Part shown: piece by piece, positions 22,640-36,409 of the stretch
Layout: each line of letters starts with the position of its first letter
Numbering within the stretch: the stretch's first letter is position 1
Source: Lichenostomus cassidix
Taxonomy: Eukaryota; Chordata; Aves; Passeriformes; Meliphagidae
Direction of reading: 5' to 3'
Assembly: GCA_008360975.2 (NCBI GenBank)
Contig: CM039183.1
Location: 48,886,850 to 48,950,849, forward strand
Length of the DNA: 64,000 nucleotides
The notes under the pieces: model-generated
Databases searched by the model: none
Told to the model about the DNA's origin: nothing
Seen by the model: only the letters and a program-made list of their open reading frames with translations
Made by a program: the position numbers and the translations under genes

Positions 22640-23250
22640 CACATTACTTTTTAATTTTTTTCTGTTTCAAGACAGGTTTAATTAGGCGCACTGCAACCTT
22701 GAAAAAATCTAAGAAACAGGGAAGTGATATTGATTCTTTATTATCACTTTAATTGTCTATTCTGATGTGTTAAAACTGAAACAATCTTCCAGCTGCAATG
22801 TCTAATGAACTCCAAGATCAAACATGATCTTGCTAATTATGGAGTTAATGAGGACAAGTTCACAGGCAGAGTTAAGTTAGTAACTACATGTTTCAAAGCA
22901 TCTTGAAGCTCAATAAGATCTTCATTTGGTGTTATAATGGTATACAGTTTGCATTTCTTCCTTCTGAACATGTTACTGAAGGGCACCCTATGTATGGTGT
23001 ATGCTGCTAATCATGTGCAAACGACACAAAGACAACTTCAATAAATTAGGAGACTGGCTGTTTATAAATCAACTCAACATTGAAATCTCATTTACATTTC
23101 TGCTATCCCATGTAATGTGTTTACACAAAAATAATGCCAACATTAGCATGGGAGGGGGATGAATTTAAATTCCACAGCATGTTTCTGCAGCCAAACCATC
23201 AAGAAAAGGCAATCAACATTGTAAATGAGCATACAGGCATTTAGATATTA
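22640..23250. promoter_or_regulatory. Candidate enhancer-like block pair
   Basis: Two neighbouring AT-rich parts. The first holds TTTAATTAGGCGC, TTTAATTGTC, GCTAATTATGGAG and GTTAATGAGG (22677-22855). The second holds GCTAATCATGTGC, GTTTATAAATC and CATTAGCATGG (23008-23150). High density of ATTA cores and no repeats. Confidence 0.4.
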
Positions 23251-23254
23251 AAAA

Positions 23255-26200
23255 AAAAGAAGCACTACTAAATCAGGCCTTTGAACCCAGATAGCAAAAT
23301 GAACCTTACATCCGTATCCATTTCAAGGGCATGCTTACACTGGGCACAAGTGGGATAGGACAATCAAATCAGTGCTGAGTTTGAAGCAAGCTATTCTTCT
23401 CAGCCCTGCTAGGAAAGCTTGTATCAAAAAATTATTGTTTCTAGGACTGTTTGTAATCAGAGTTTATTCTCTATTTATCCTCTCCTTTCCCTGGTTTCTC
23501 TTTTAAAATTGATTATTACCTTGGCGTTGTATCTGTTCCTTCTGTTCTTGCACAACAGACACTCCTAAAGGGTCTGTAAGGTTTGTAATTGCAAAAAAAC
23601 ACCCACAGACAACTAGGTTGCTGCACCTGCATTAGCAGAAGCAGCAGTAGTTTGTCACAGTGGCAAGAGTTTGTCTGATCCAGCGAATAACTATGTTGGA
23701 TTAATCAATCGATTCCATGTGCTCTACATTAAGGAAACCATGCCATATGGAAATGAAGATCTTCTGACAACACAGCATAATTACTTTAGAGCTCAGAGTT
23801 CTGGACCTAGAACAGTAAAGCAGGAGATAGCAGATAAAGACTAAGAAATAGCAACAATGGCCATGAATCCATGAGATGTTAAGGCAAGCAATAGAGCCTG
23901 AAGCAGGGCTGTATAACAAGACTACCTCTTGATTTAGAAATATGTATATTATTTCAAATTTATCTTACAAGTACATGGCAGATATATCTCCACTCAAGAA
24001 AGTGTAGAAGGTCAGCTGCACATCCCTGAAATACAATTTTACTTTTTCATTAAATCTGGTTTTATACAATGTAGTTCTTCAGGCTGTGGTTCTGTGAGCC
24101 ATTTTTTGGCATCAGTCCTGCTTTATTTGATTCTTTTTCCTGCATCACGTTCTCCTCTATGCTACTGCAGCTGTTCTCATGACCCCTACAGCAAACCATA
24201 TCAAGGAACTGATCTGGGTGAGAAATGAAACATTGTTATATTTTTTCTGGATTATTTTTCAACCAGATTAGTTACTGTCTTCATTTGCTGTGGTGTTACA
24301 AAACTCTTTGTGCTAACACAGGAGGGGACAGATGGGAATGGAAGTACAGGTATAAAGGAAAGGAGGAGGACAATTAAAGGTGGTTTAAACAGTACTGCCA
24401 CAATATGCATCACAGTCTGAGTTTAGAAATTCAAATAGTAGTTTCCTTCCCCTTTTGTCCTACCCAGACAAAATTCTCTTCCTTACTAACTCTCAATACG
24501 TGAATTAATTTTTCAACCTCTGCTTTTATCCAAAGTGGCCCCACATAGGCACCCAGAATGAGGTTTTGGGAGATAGCTGTTACTTAGTCTATAAACAAAG
24601 CTTGACTTAGATCCATATTTAAACAGAGTATTTTGAAAACAAATTTTCAAATACTTATAGGTGAGATGGCAATGTTAAGATGCTTTCTTTTGTAGTCAGC
24701 TGACATGGCAAAGCAGATTCTGCCCTTTTGGCAAAGTTCATTTCGAGGTTGTTATTCATAGCAATCAGGAGCTCAGAGTAAAAAATTAAAAGTTCAATCT
24801 GTGGTACTGAATCCACATAGAGTGAGTTCAGTTCTCAAAACAATTTCCTTTTGACAACTGGTTTATGTCCTCCTGTCTTACTGCACTGCATTGGCTCCTT
24901 CCTGTCCCAGTAGTGGCCAAGGGATGCAGGACAGCAGTCAAACTTCCTTGTGCCTTGCTGCTGCTCACATTTGCAGCCCAGGGTTCAGCTCCCTGTCATT
25001 TCTGTTAATGGGTCTAGGTAGTGTTTCTCTTGGCCATCCTTAATTCTTTAGACAAATTGGTTTCCATTTCATGGCTCTGGATGTGAATCTTGGCAACTGA
25101 AACACGTCTGTTCAGTCCCCTGTGAGCATGGAGGAGGGTGCAAGCTGTCCAGTTCAGCCTCTCTTGGCATTGCGGCAAAGCCACCTCATGCACATTTTTG
25201 TTCATCATGCTGGCTGTTGTTCAGCTTGGTCTGTGGTGCATAACTCTTCCCCAGGCCTGGTCTGAAGAATTTAGACTTCTCACTGTGGGACTATGAACAG
25301 CATGGTGAGGGAAATCACCAAGCCAGCAGCGTGACAATGCCAAGGGTGAGACTTTTATTCCTTGTGTAGGTAGAGCTTTCTCTCTTGGAAGATGCCCCAA
25401 GAAGTCAAAATTGGTTCTCAGGAGCTGGAGCTACAAAAGGCTTCTGTAGAAACTCCTAGGTCAAGGAAGGGACATAAGAGAGAAGCTAGAAATGAGGGAA
25501 GAACCTTGAGATCATACTGGGTAGAGTGACTCTTTGATTTGTGTTACTCTTGAGTAGTCTGCATGAGCAAAAACTGATGCAGCATGACATCAGTTCTTTC
25601 TAAACTGAAGAGATTGCTGGCCATCTAATAAAGGAGAATATTTATCCTATTATGTCTTCATGGAACAGAAAAGAATCCTCTAAAATAATTTTAATCAGAA
25701 TTATCTTTTTCTTGAAGATAATACTGAAAAAGCAACATAAATTCTAACTCATTGCTTTGGATGTTGCTGTGCAACAAGTCCTTTTAAGCAGTCCCTCAAT
25801 ATTACTGAAGGTTTTCTTATACTACTTAAAATAGGGAATGTTTTCCCATCCTGCATGGTCTTTGGTTTCCATTCCTTTCAGTGTGATTTCTGCTTTGTTT
25901 CTTTTCTGTGCTAGGAGATGATAATGAGGTTCACACACCTTCTGCTTTGGTGCTTGGAAATCTACCCTGGGTTTAGCTCAGCTGCAGCAAGCTGAGAGGC
26001 TTCCCCCTCCATGCCGCCAATTTTCAGTGCACTCATATGTGGCTGACACGGTAGGGGGCTAATCCCAACAGCAAACATTATACTCTTTCCATACTCACTT
26101 ACACTTTGGAATCAAGGGTAAAAAGTTCTCTTTGAAGCCCGTTTTCGCTGAATGGTCTGGCAAGCTAACGTGAACTTCCCAGATTCTGGCCAGAATTCAA

Positions 26201-28790
26201 ATGTATCACAGTGCAGCTCAGTGACTGTTGCAATTGTCCCAGGCCCTCCCAGCACACCACCCTTCCTGGTGCATGTGATGAGAAGGACACGCTTCTTTTT
26301 TTTTTACAAGAAGTAAGAAGCCATTTATTTAAGCATGGCTGCAGCCAACATTCTTGAACAAAGTTTACCCCTAGAAATTTGTTGATCCTTTTCTGTCCAC
26401 TGTCTTCAATACCTTATGTTGCAGCATGCACCATTGTGGAAACAGAAAACAACTGGTTTAGTGAAATCATTTCTGATAACTGGACACAGGTTGAGCTGGC
26501 AAGTCTGACCAATGGAACAATGTTCAAAAGCTCATGCCCTTTTTCATTTCAATAACAATAGAGACACATTCTGTGCTCAATCTGGAAACAAATGTTGCCC
26601 ATATTTGGATCTCAGTGGGAGCTGTGCATGTGGAATTTGGCCCAAGGAGTTGTGTTGCAAGATGCTTGTTACCTTTGCCCTGCCCCAAATCTTGATTATT
26701 CCTATTTGTAGACAAATAATATCTGACAATGACAGACTCTGTATTAAAGTAAGTCTCAGACTGAAAACAGGTTTTTGCTGTATATGTGCACATGGATGAA
26801 ACAGAATAAAATTGCTGATCCCTTGAGGATTGCTCAGAACTGGACTAGCAGAAGAACCACATCTGTTGTGTATCACCCTGGATGGGTATTTTTGTACCAA
26901 ATTTTTATCACATTCTTGATTTCATAGGCAGGTCTTCCTTCTAGCTGTGCTTCCAAAGAAGAAAGACAATATTTGCATCATTACATATTTGCAACTGTTT
27001 CCTGTATTAGCCTTATTTCATTGGAACACTAGTAAATTTTCAGATTAAGTGTACTGTACAAAAGGGGATGATGCTTTATGCACTCAGTTTCAGCTCTTTG
27101 AAACCAGGACAATAAAAGGAATCACATGCAGCCTTCTGGGGAGAAATCTGCTTTCTTCCTTTCATGCAGGAAGGGGAAAGCTTCCAATCAGACTTATCCA
27201 GAAAGGGCCCAAAACTTCCGCAATGTACTCTCCTTTTTATATGTGAACTTCCCTCATTTACAGACACACGCACAGTGGAGACAATTTTGACAATTTCATA
27301 TTGGGAGTGGAGTTGGACAACTAGGACGTGGTCCTAAAACTTGTGAAGCAAAGGTACATTTCCTCTCAACAGAAAGAACAGCTTAAATGTGTGTCGTCTG
27401 CTTCCCCTGGGTGGGCAGGATCTTTGGACAGAAGGAAGCCCAGCTTTGCAGGATCATCAAGGTAGGAGAGAATATTGTGATTTTCCTTTGAACTTTTTCT
27501 TCCAGCCAAATGTACTTTCTGAGTTTTTTTACCTGAGTTTTTAAGTAGATCAGCATGATACAGACTTAATTCATATGTGAATTTCTTAGGAAACAAATTT
27601 TCTTTGATACTTCTCTCTCCCTGCTACACTTGCAGCTGAGCTTTTAGCTCAAAATGAAATCTTTGGGACTGCTTCCTCTGTGAGAACCACAAGAGGCCAT
27701 ACACAGGACAATTAAGGGTAACAGCTCCACAACCAAGCAAGCTTAAAAGAGATGGGTTTGCTTTCCCATGTGGCTTATATCTCCTGGACTTCACAGATAT
27801 TCTACTTTGAATTATTGTGTCTAGGAGTAGCATGGGCCCACGTATTTCTCCTTTGGTCTGTTGCTTGTCCTTGCCTTGTTGTGTTTTTCTGTAGGAAAGC
27901 TCTTTCATGGCAATTTGCTCAATTTGCTACTGTCTAGAGCTGCTGCATAAATATAGCTCTGAGAACTAACCTGAGAGCTGCTGGTAGACCATGATCCATC
28001 TGAGTCCATTGTGATCACTTAGAATCCATCCAGTGCTGCTGAGGTGTTATTAGAATTGAACAAATGCTAGGGCTACTTTATTCTGAACAGTCATTCATGG
28101 TACACTTAGCAGAGGTTAAACGAATTAATATAAAGCTTATGTAAATAAATACAGTTGTGAACCATTCATCAGCCACTGTGCAATACATAGCTTTAGACTC
28201 AACAGTACTTGGGCATTAATGTTGTATCTGTCAAGCACACTCCTGGCCCTACAAATTCTGCAAATAGAAGAGTAAATGAAGAGGCTACTCCTGTGTAGGA
28301 GGATGTAGCACTTTTCTGGCATGTTATGTGTTAGATTTCAGATGCATTGCACTAATGAGAGAAAGAACTTCCCTACTCTTGAAGGCCCTACGCTACAGGG
28401 CTTAGAAATCCTTCCTGTGTAACTGCCTTTTCAGCTTGCTTGACTGCTTACCAAGGTCTTTATTTTTTCTTCTAGGGAAAGGAGGGAGGAGGGGATTTTT
28501 TCCCTAGACCCCTTGTTCTCTCTATTCTGCTTTGAATGTTGTGGTGTGCTTGGTTCCCCCCTCCCAATGTGCTCGGATAACCCAAAAGAAAGAGAAGTTC
28601 TTTTTTTTTTTTTTCATCCCTTTTCCCTGAGGAGACAGGGGTGGGGGGGAGGAAAAAGAAAGATTAAGATGTAAGCTGGCTAGATAAGCCTGGAACTGGG
28701 TTTATTACTACTGTTGAATGAGAGTACAAGGATATAAAAGCAAACCTGCTTTACTGGAGCTGGAGCGAGGTTGGTGGGAGACCTACCCTG
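23255..28790. other. Intergenic DNA
   Basis: About 5.5 kb without recognised gene, RNA gene or dispersed repeat. Poly-T runs occur near 26292 and 28601. Confidence 0.5.
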
Positions 28791-28794
28791 ATTG

Positions 28795-29200
28795 TGTGCC
28801 ACTCCGAGAAGGGATGTTTCATTAATTACACATTAACTATGTGCACTGAGGAGGAGGCAGAGGATAAAAAATGCAGATGTTTCTGCTGCCCGACAGAATG
28901 AAAACCACTCTTGATCCTGTCAAAAGAACATTTTGAATCAAAGGGCTCCACAGAAGTGGAAGAATGAGTTTTGTGGCTGAGTGCAATGGTGCAGCCTTTT
29001 AATCATTAAACCCTTTTATAGCGGTAAAATGAACATCCATTGTCATGGCCACTCCAATGGGGCCATCGGAGCTGGTGAAAAGGGAATGCTTTACGAAGGG
29101 CACTAAAACAGGACACAACCAGCCCTGCTGCTAGATTTCTAAAGGTAACAACAGCAGTGCATAACAAAGAAGAAAACGATGGCCCAGGTTGGTTTGCTTA
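28795..29200. promoter_or_regulatory. Candidate enhancer-like conserved block
   Basis: Includes TTCATTAATTACACATTAAC, AATCATTAAACCC, TTTTATAGCGGTAAAATG and a TGTCATGGCCACTCCAATGG stretch with a CCAAT core. Unique and CpG-retaining. Motif-only call. Confidence 0.4.
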
Positions 29201-32200
29201 AATTACTTTCCTTCCCAAACCCTCCCTACAAGCTAAACATGCACCAGATATAATGAGCATCAGGACTTCACAGGCTGGCAATTCCCCTCCTTTGTTTTCT
29301 CAGAGTTTTACTGTCTTGGTTTAGTTTTTTCTGTTCTCTAAGTGAAGGCTCCTTAGGAAAATTGATTGAAATATTGTTTTATTCATAATCCCTTTTGGCA
29401 GTCCTAGTAAAGCCATTAGCATTGTGAGAAGAATGATCCTCTCTCCTTGTATCGACTCCAGCCCCACCTCTCCAAGTATGCAGGGGCAGCAATGTTTTAA
29501 GACTGTTTCAAGTAAAACATCTCCAGCCCATTTTTAGAAAGCAGACTAAATTTTAATTTGTCAGGCCATGACCCTGGAGTTTTAGTTATACTACTTCCTT
29601 GCTCCTTTCTTCTCCTGCCCTTTAATTTCTCAGTAGAAATGATTCAATAAACTATTTCTCCCGTCAGTCTAGGAAGAATTAAAAGATTTATTTCCCAAAG
29701 TTCCCATAAGCCTTGGAAAATGATATTGTCGGGTTTTTTGGAGCAGAACTTGTCAGAGAAAAGTAACCTCATTTCATGGGGACTTTCACATCTAGGTTTT
29801 GTTCCAACAGGAAACAAAGGGGAATCAAATCTCAGCTCCTAGGTAATGTAACTGATGGACATCCTGGTACCAGGAATCTTGACATTCTGGACTGTGGAAG
29901 AAGCCAGTAGAAGATGAAAGCTAAAGATAGCAAGGCTTTCTGGCTCCCAGCCAGTCATCCAAATGAGCTGCTGAGGATCTGAGCACTTTGGGAGCTCTGG
30001 CTTTGGAGGAAGCAGGAGATTAGCTAGTCAGAGACTTTCATAACATCAGCAATTTTTTGAATTTGAATGCTGAACTCTGAACAAACTCTGAAAAAATATC
30101 AATGGAGCTGAATCAGCAGAATGTGATGAAAAATATTTTTATGGACTACTTTAAACCAATTCTTTACAAATAATTTCTGGGATAGACCTAATGGTGAGAG
30201 TTTTATAGTTTCTGTGGCATTTGAAATGCAAATGTATTTCAAACACTGTATATATTAATCCTTACATCAAAGAGAAAAATAAGTGAATAATATGATTTCT
30301 CAGGCGTCCTTGAGGCCATTTGTGCACCAACTGTTAAGCTATGAATCCTATTTTATTTTTAGTTAAGGAGAATAGGCAAAAGCTCTACTGTTATGATGCT
30401 TTATTACTATATAAGTTGAGCCACATGCTTATGTAAAGGGCAGAAGCCTGGAGAAAGTAATCAGGAATGCCTATATGAAGATAACTTTTATCATCATTTC
30501 ATAATCTGTGAGGATATTTGATGAAATTGTTCTCTGGGAATATTGGTGCAGGAATTGTCAGCACACTTCAGATGGAGCCAGCTTTCAAAGCTCTGGAGGA
30601 GTTTAAAGTGTGCAGGGAAAGGGTTTCTTTGCAGATTTCTCAACCTTCATATCAACTAAAAGCTATCTCAAAGACACATTTTCACTTTTGGAAGAACTCA
30701 GATGGTGATCCTTGCTTGTTCAGTTAGCTTTAGAAGAGGCTGCGTGACTAGCTCAGTACTCTGTTAGAGAGAAAATTCAACCCCCTGCATAAGAAAGTAG
30801 CAAAATAGTAAAAAAAAGTACTTTGTGCAGAAGTAGCAAAGAAAACAAGTGCTATAAAAATGCTTCTTCCCTGGCAGCAATCAAAAGGGATTGATATAGA
30901 TAATTCTGGGTGCAGCTCTGAGGAGCAGTGGGAATCAGATGAAAACAAGTCATTACAGAAGGCTGGCCAGGATGGCAGGGTAATAACCAAACTGCTGGGA
31001 GGAGTGACCTGCAGGAAGCATTAAAAAGAGCTATTCAGAGACTTTCATTAGAGTTACAGGTAACTCAGATGTGCTGAAGAGTGCTTTCTGTGTCCCACTA
31101 CAAATGACTAATTCTACAGTTCAGGGAAGAGCTCAGACAGCTGAGGTCACTGCTAAAAATTGATTTGGGATCAAACATGGGTGTGAGGTGATAGTGGAAC
31201 AAGGGAAGATGATGCCCAGCCCAGTCCCTATTCAAAATACTGAAGGCACGCCTGGATGGCTTGAACTCCTGTGTTACCTACAAAGGTTAAGGATGCTAAA
31301 GTGGACTGAGCATAATAAACTCCAGCCTCTGACATGGACTTCATAAAGACACAGTGTTAAGCAGCAACAGCTCAGGCTATGTACCCGGAAATTCTGCACT
31401 GATGCTGACCTAGAATCATGTTCAAAGAAATTATATATCACTTTAAAATATTTCTAGCTTTTCTTAGTTTGCCATGGTAAAAACAGAGTGTTCAATTATT
31501 AGCTTTTTGATTTTTCATCTCTTTGCTATCTGTAAGTATTTAGCTTCATTTTCAGAAAAACGTTTAAAAATGCTTCAGAAGTATCTGAGGCTTATCAAGA
31601 TGGAAAAAGAACTAAAACAAGTATGGTCTGAATTAAATTAATACTGTGACCTGCAAAGAGGAAAGATGCTTTCCCTATCCTGGCCGAGCTAATATTCCTG
31701 TCTTTGCTGAATCACACCAAGCTAGACTTCTGCAGTTACTAACAAGCAGCAATGCACCAATCCTTTGTTTTGGCTATGGTCCATCTATGAAGCAGACTGG
31801 TGCTTCAGTCTCCTTCATCCTGACATCTCCTTGGGCAGATGGCAAATCACCTCACACCAGTGGAAGGCTCAGACAGGTGGAGCGAAAAAGAAATATTCTG
31901 TCTCCCAAACAATTACAAGTAAAGTAAAAGAAAAATAAAGACAAGAAGGCAAAGAACTATATAACCAATTATTTTTACTCTGCATTCAGAATCCTAAAAG
32001 TATTTCCAACAAGAAAATTTTGGTGCTCAGCATAGGTCGGGTTAAGGCACTCTGATTTTCAGTAATGCTATACTTTGAAATTTGGGTACCTCAGTTTGGT
32101 CACCTAACCAACAGAAGGCACCCCCATCTCCTGCTGGCTTTCAAAAACACCCTCCCAAGGCTTTGTCAGAGATGTAACAAGTGAGGGTGTTGAGAAAGTC

Positions 32201-32240
32201 ACTTGTTTGTAAACAAAGCATTTTACAATGCCTTGAGAGA
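29200..32240. other. Intergenic DNA
   Basis: No gene recognised. The parts around 29380-29700 are repeat-free and AT-rich and could contain further constrained sequence, but I cannot separate it from background. Confidence 0.45.
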
Positions 32241-32244
32241 TGTT

Positions 32245-32450
32245 TTAAGAGAGCCTATGTCGCATAAAGCTCCTCAGGGATCTGTCGCAGCAGCAGCAGC
32301 AGTGCACAAAACAAAGTCACTTCTTCTGTTGCACTTTATTCTGTTGTCATGTTAAAAGCAATGAATTTATTTCCCCCTCTCAGCCCTCCCTCAACTACTG
32401 CAGCACTGCAGTAAATCAAAAAAGTAAACTCTCATTCTCATTGTGCAGGG
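32245..32450. promoter_or_regulatory. Candidate enhancer-like block with SOX/TCF-type sites
   Basis: CTATGTCGCATAAAGC, a short CAG run (32289-32301), AAAACAAAGTCAC (SOX/TCF core ACAAAG) and TTGCACTTTATTC lie together in repeat-free DNA. Confidence 0.33.
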
Positions 32451-32689
32451 CTTACTTCCAGGCCTCTACAGTTTCCACAGTAACTAATTAGAAATTTGCA
32501 TCTCTAAGAAAGAATTATTTAATACTGATGTAAGCCCTTTTATTCTTTGGAGCTTGGCCTTTTGCTACTCAACTTCTGGTAGATGTTGGGCCTTAAGGTC
32601 ATACTGTACAAACTCTGAATGTAGGTGGCCCTAGTCTTGCTTTTTTATTTCGGATGATTCATATCCTGTGAAGAAAATGTCTTGCCAGG

Positions 32690-32870
32690 TTTTTGTTGAA
32701 TGGCAGAGATTTGAAAGGCAGCACCCAATTCATTTAGTAGCCATTTGTTTTAAACTGTAACATCTTCCCCATTCCTCATTAGCTAACTCTTGTGTAATTG
32801 AGTCATGCATTTTTAGCCTTGTTAAACCAGTGGAGTTAGGTCACACTGATGCACCTTTCCCATTAGTTCC
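32690..32870. promoter_or_regulatory. Candidate enhancer-like block
   Basis: CCAATTCATTTAG, CCTCATTAGCTAAC, GTGTAATTGAGTCATGC and a nuclear-receptor-like half-site AGGTCA (32838-32843) within 180 bases. Motif-only call. Confidence 0.33.
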
Positions 32871-33429
32871 ATTTGCTTCCCCTGGCTTTCTGCCTTTAAG
32901 CAGGCCTTTTATTTCACGTGGCAGGAAAGAAAGCCTTGGATGCCCCGAGTGCACAGACATGTGTTTTATAGCTCAGCCACAGATACTGTAAACCTAAGAC
33001 ACTGTCCCACAGTCTCAGAGAAGATGCAAAATACTGAGAGAGGAGGAAGTGAAGGCTGCAAAGTAAACAAAATCCTTCCTTCATGCTCATGCTAGAAAAC
33101 AGCTTGGAGCAGTTTTTATCCCATGCCAGCAAGGACTCCTCACAAAGCTGTGCTACCTCAAGCTTCAGATGACTCTGGCAGGCTTTGCATCGGGCTTGCA
33201 GTCAGTTTGCCTGCACAGCCTCAGCTATTTTTCAGCTATTGCACTTTTCTACAAATTATCTGTCAAGAAAGAAGCATATCTACCACCATCCCTTCCTACC
33301 ATCAAATGGATCTTGTCTATCCTCTTCTGTCCAAGTTCTGTACTGCTGCACCTGAAAGGACTTCAGTAGGACTCATTTTATAGCCTTGTAATCTTATAAT
33401 TTCATAAACTTACAATCTAATATTGTATA

Positions 33430-33545
33430 TATTATGTTTAAAACATTATATGTAAAAATTTGTCATATGTGTATATACATATACATACATATCTCATTTA
33501 TTTATATATTTATTTTTATATCTGTATTTATATATATAAGATCAT
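33430..33545. repeat. AT-rich low-complexity stretch
   Basis: Dense TATA/TTTATA runs with imperfect ATAC repeats. Translations are Ile/Tyr/Phe-rich noise. Confidence 0.75.
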
Positions 33546-33744
33546 GTAAGATTATAATGGAAAAGAACAGAATCCAAAATCTGTCTATGTCAGTATACAG
33601 CTTCAAGAGAAACCAAGAGGTGATGCATAGAGAAGAATCGAAGAGCAGAAATGCAATACTTCCTTCAGTGCATAGTTCTGTGCTGCTGTAGGAGATTTTA
33701 AACAAAAGTGACTTTCTCGTGTTTTCTAGTATAATGGTATAAAG

Positions 33745-33870
33745 CATTTGATGGTTTCTTCTTCCATGAATTTGTCCAGCTGGTTTCTGAACTCAAGTAA
33801 AATCCTTGTACCCACACCATCCTGCAGCAAGGAGCTCCACAGCTAAATACAATTGAAGCTTCCCTTGAAG
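33745..33870 (-). mobile_element. Old CR1-like LINE remnant (tentative)
   Basis: Contains TGAATTTGTCCAGCTGGTTT and CATCCTGCAGCAAGGAGC followed by TCCACAG, which resemble blocks of old amniote CR1 subfamilies in antisense orientation. Strongly diverged and the ends are unclear. Sequence on to about 34290 could be further decayed element but I cannot support it. Confidence 0.45.
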
Positions 33871-33874
33871 ATAT

Positions 33875-35855
33875 TTTCCTGTGGCAAGTATTAGGAGATA
33901 ATATTTACCTGTTGTTTATTCCAATCCATCTCTCCTTACACTGGAAAAAAATGCCTAGAGTTTTTATCTTAAATATGGTCTTCACTATGGCTATGGTTCA
34001 ACCCCATTGTTTTACTGTCTATTGTCAATGACTGAGTCTGCATTTAAAATTAATAGGTTAAGCTCAGGATTTGTAACCCTAGTTCTCACAATCTCATGAC
34101 TCTTGCTGTGACTAAAAGATGCAATGCTATTGCCTACACACAAGCATCTAATCCATTTAAGAGGCTTTAGGAATCCTGTCTGGTTGCCAACTGCTTCTCC
34201 AGAAGGTCCACTGTCTCCTTTAGGCCTATGTCAACCTGCCACCCCTTTGTCAATCTACTGAAGTGCACCTTTAGGGCAGCATCTCACTAATATTTTTAAG
34301 AGATTACCAAGACATGATATTTCTTAGAGGGATGTGGAAAGCATTAGCTTCTTGCAGCCTAGGATTCTGTTCCCTCTTCTACTTCTTTCTGTTGAAGGAA
34401 AAAGTCACAGAGAGAATGTTAAGGAAATGTTGAAGGAGGAAAAGAAATCTTCCAGCCCCCTCATAATAACTGTTTTCTTGGAGTCAGTTTGTAACAAAAA
34501 CAAACAAATTAAGACATAGAGAGTTTTTCGAGGTTCCTGTGCCTCATCTTGTCATGCTAGCAAGCCATGTCTGAAGAGACGTCCTGAAAATGTCTTTTAT
34601 TATAATTTAGATGCTAATCTGGTAAAAAATCAGCACTATATCCAGGCAGACAGTTCACTAGGTTAAATAAGAGCTTTAAGAAACAGAGAAACTTTATAAA
34701 ATTTTTTTACATTTTAAAATACCTTTGAGAAAATAGCCTTAATTTGAATAACCAGCTGCTATCCTAGTCAAAAACACACAGGCAGGTTTAATAAGAGGGA
34801 CTAAGTTCATGTTAAGAGCTCCTGTCACTTGGTATATAATTTTGTGAATAGCCAGGACACATTGGTGCTTTCTAGTTTTAATGCCAAAAAAATCTGACTT
34901 AATACTTTAAAATGGAAAAACAAAGTTTGAGATACATAAATGAGTATGGAAGCAGACAGCTGTAGTCACATACAAATTCACCTACATCCACAAACCTCCT
35001 TCTGACTTTCCTTTGTAATTGATTAATAAGTGTCTCTGACTTTTCCAAAATCAAACAAAAGGGCACCTTTAGGATGAAACAAGGCAAGTAAAAAGCTATT
35101 TAGGAAACTTTATTATTCCAGGTGAACAAATATGGGAACCATTATTTCTGAGTGGATTCTGAACAGCCTGGTCACTTCTCCTCTTTGCTTTTCTAAGAAC
35201 ATTTACTGAAATGCATGTTTCTACATGTGCATGTGAACAAGTGGCTATTTACTAGCATTGCCAAATAGAGGCCATTAAGGCCAGAAAAAAAAATCCCTTC
35301 TTTTCCTTTGTTGTGCTTTCTAAAAATCCTTCTTTCCTTCCAAAAAGCTTCCTCATAGCCTGTGCACAAATAAACCATAGCTATAGAACTGGCAAAATCC
35401 ATCAGATGAAACTATGCTCCATGAACCTTTCAGACAGTGGGAAGCTGAACAAGTGGGAATGTGGAGAACCAAGAAATTTCAATTGGGGTATCATCCATAT
35501 CTCAGTCACTCCATCCAAATCACAGCCAAAGTGGAAGAGGCCCCCTGAGTCAAGAGGCTGTCTGCCTGTCAGTCACTTTTGTGGCAAACTTTAGCCAGAG
35601 AGAGGCAGTAAAACGGGAATTTCCCATTAAGAGCAACCCAGCTTCATCCCATTCCACATCCCCCTCCCTGGAGACATCTTCATTCAAGCCACCTCATTAG
35701 CACCTACATGTTGAGAGCCATTAGGTGGTCAGGTAGATGAGTGGGATGGGAAAGTCCACCCAGTTTTTGTGGCTTGGATTATGGAGCAAGGCTCTTAGAG
35801 TGCAACTTGAAAGTGCTGATGCCTGCACACCAGAGCTGGAAACTGGCTTTACAGT
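33875..35855. other. Intergenic DNA
   Basis: No gene, RNA gene or clear dispersed repeat beyond the tentative CR1 remnant at its left edge. Confidence 0.5.
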
Positions 35856-35859
35856 GAAG

Positions 35860-36045
35860 GGAGAAGAAAATGCATAACCAAGGGCATCTAATTAGATTAG
35901 CAGGGGGTTTGTGCTTTAGATGTCCCATAATTCAATCAATTAAAGTATGCTTTAATAGCAGGGTCTGTCATGGCATGTATCCCGAGGCGCCACACAAAAT
36001 AATAAAATTAATAGCTCATGTAATTATTATGGAGAGAGAGCTACT
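35860..36045. promoter_or_regulatory. Candidate enhancer-like conserved block
   Basis: ATCTAATTAGATTAGC (a near-palindromic TAAT cluster), ATTCAATCAATTAAAG, AAAATTAATAGC and TGTAATTATTATGG occur within 170 bases, next to a CR1 insertion at 36140. Strong homeodomain-site density. Confidence 0.42.
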
Positions 36046-36139
36046 ACTTTCTAGGTGAGATTTTATGCTTTCCACCATGGCCAGCCTGGTGCTAGCCTTG
36101 CTGCCATTACATCAATCACAAGAAATTCTCCTGCCACAG

Positions 36140-36402
36140 GGTAATGTTGGAAGAGATTACGTTGGATCAGCTGGTCCTACCTCCCTGCTCAAGCAGGATC
36201 AGAATCATGTCCAGACAGTTCTTGAATACCTCCAGTGAAGAAGACTCAACAGTCTCTCTGGACAATCTGTCCCAGTGCACAGTTGCCTACACAGTAAAGA
36301 AGTTCTTCCTCATGTTCAGGTGGAACTTCCTGTGCATCAGTTTCTGCCTATTGCCTCTTGTTCTGTTGCTCAGCACCACTGAGAAGAGCCTGGCTCCAAA
36401 TT
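36140..36402 (-). mobile_element. CR1-type LINE 3' fragment
   Basis: Antisense copy of a CR1 3' region. Recognisable blocks, read on the plus strand, are CTCCCTGCTCAAGCAGGATC, TGAATACCTCCAGTGAAGA, a C-A-CAGTAAAGAAGTTCTTCC-like block and TGAGAAGAGCCTGGCTCCA at the end. An open frame across it (36144-36413) is a by-product of the element, not a gene. Confidence 0.9.
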
Positions 36403-36409
36403 CCCAGCT

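Noticed and set aside
32289..32301. CAG trinucleotide repeat
   Set aside because: Only about four units, not in a coding frame. Background length.
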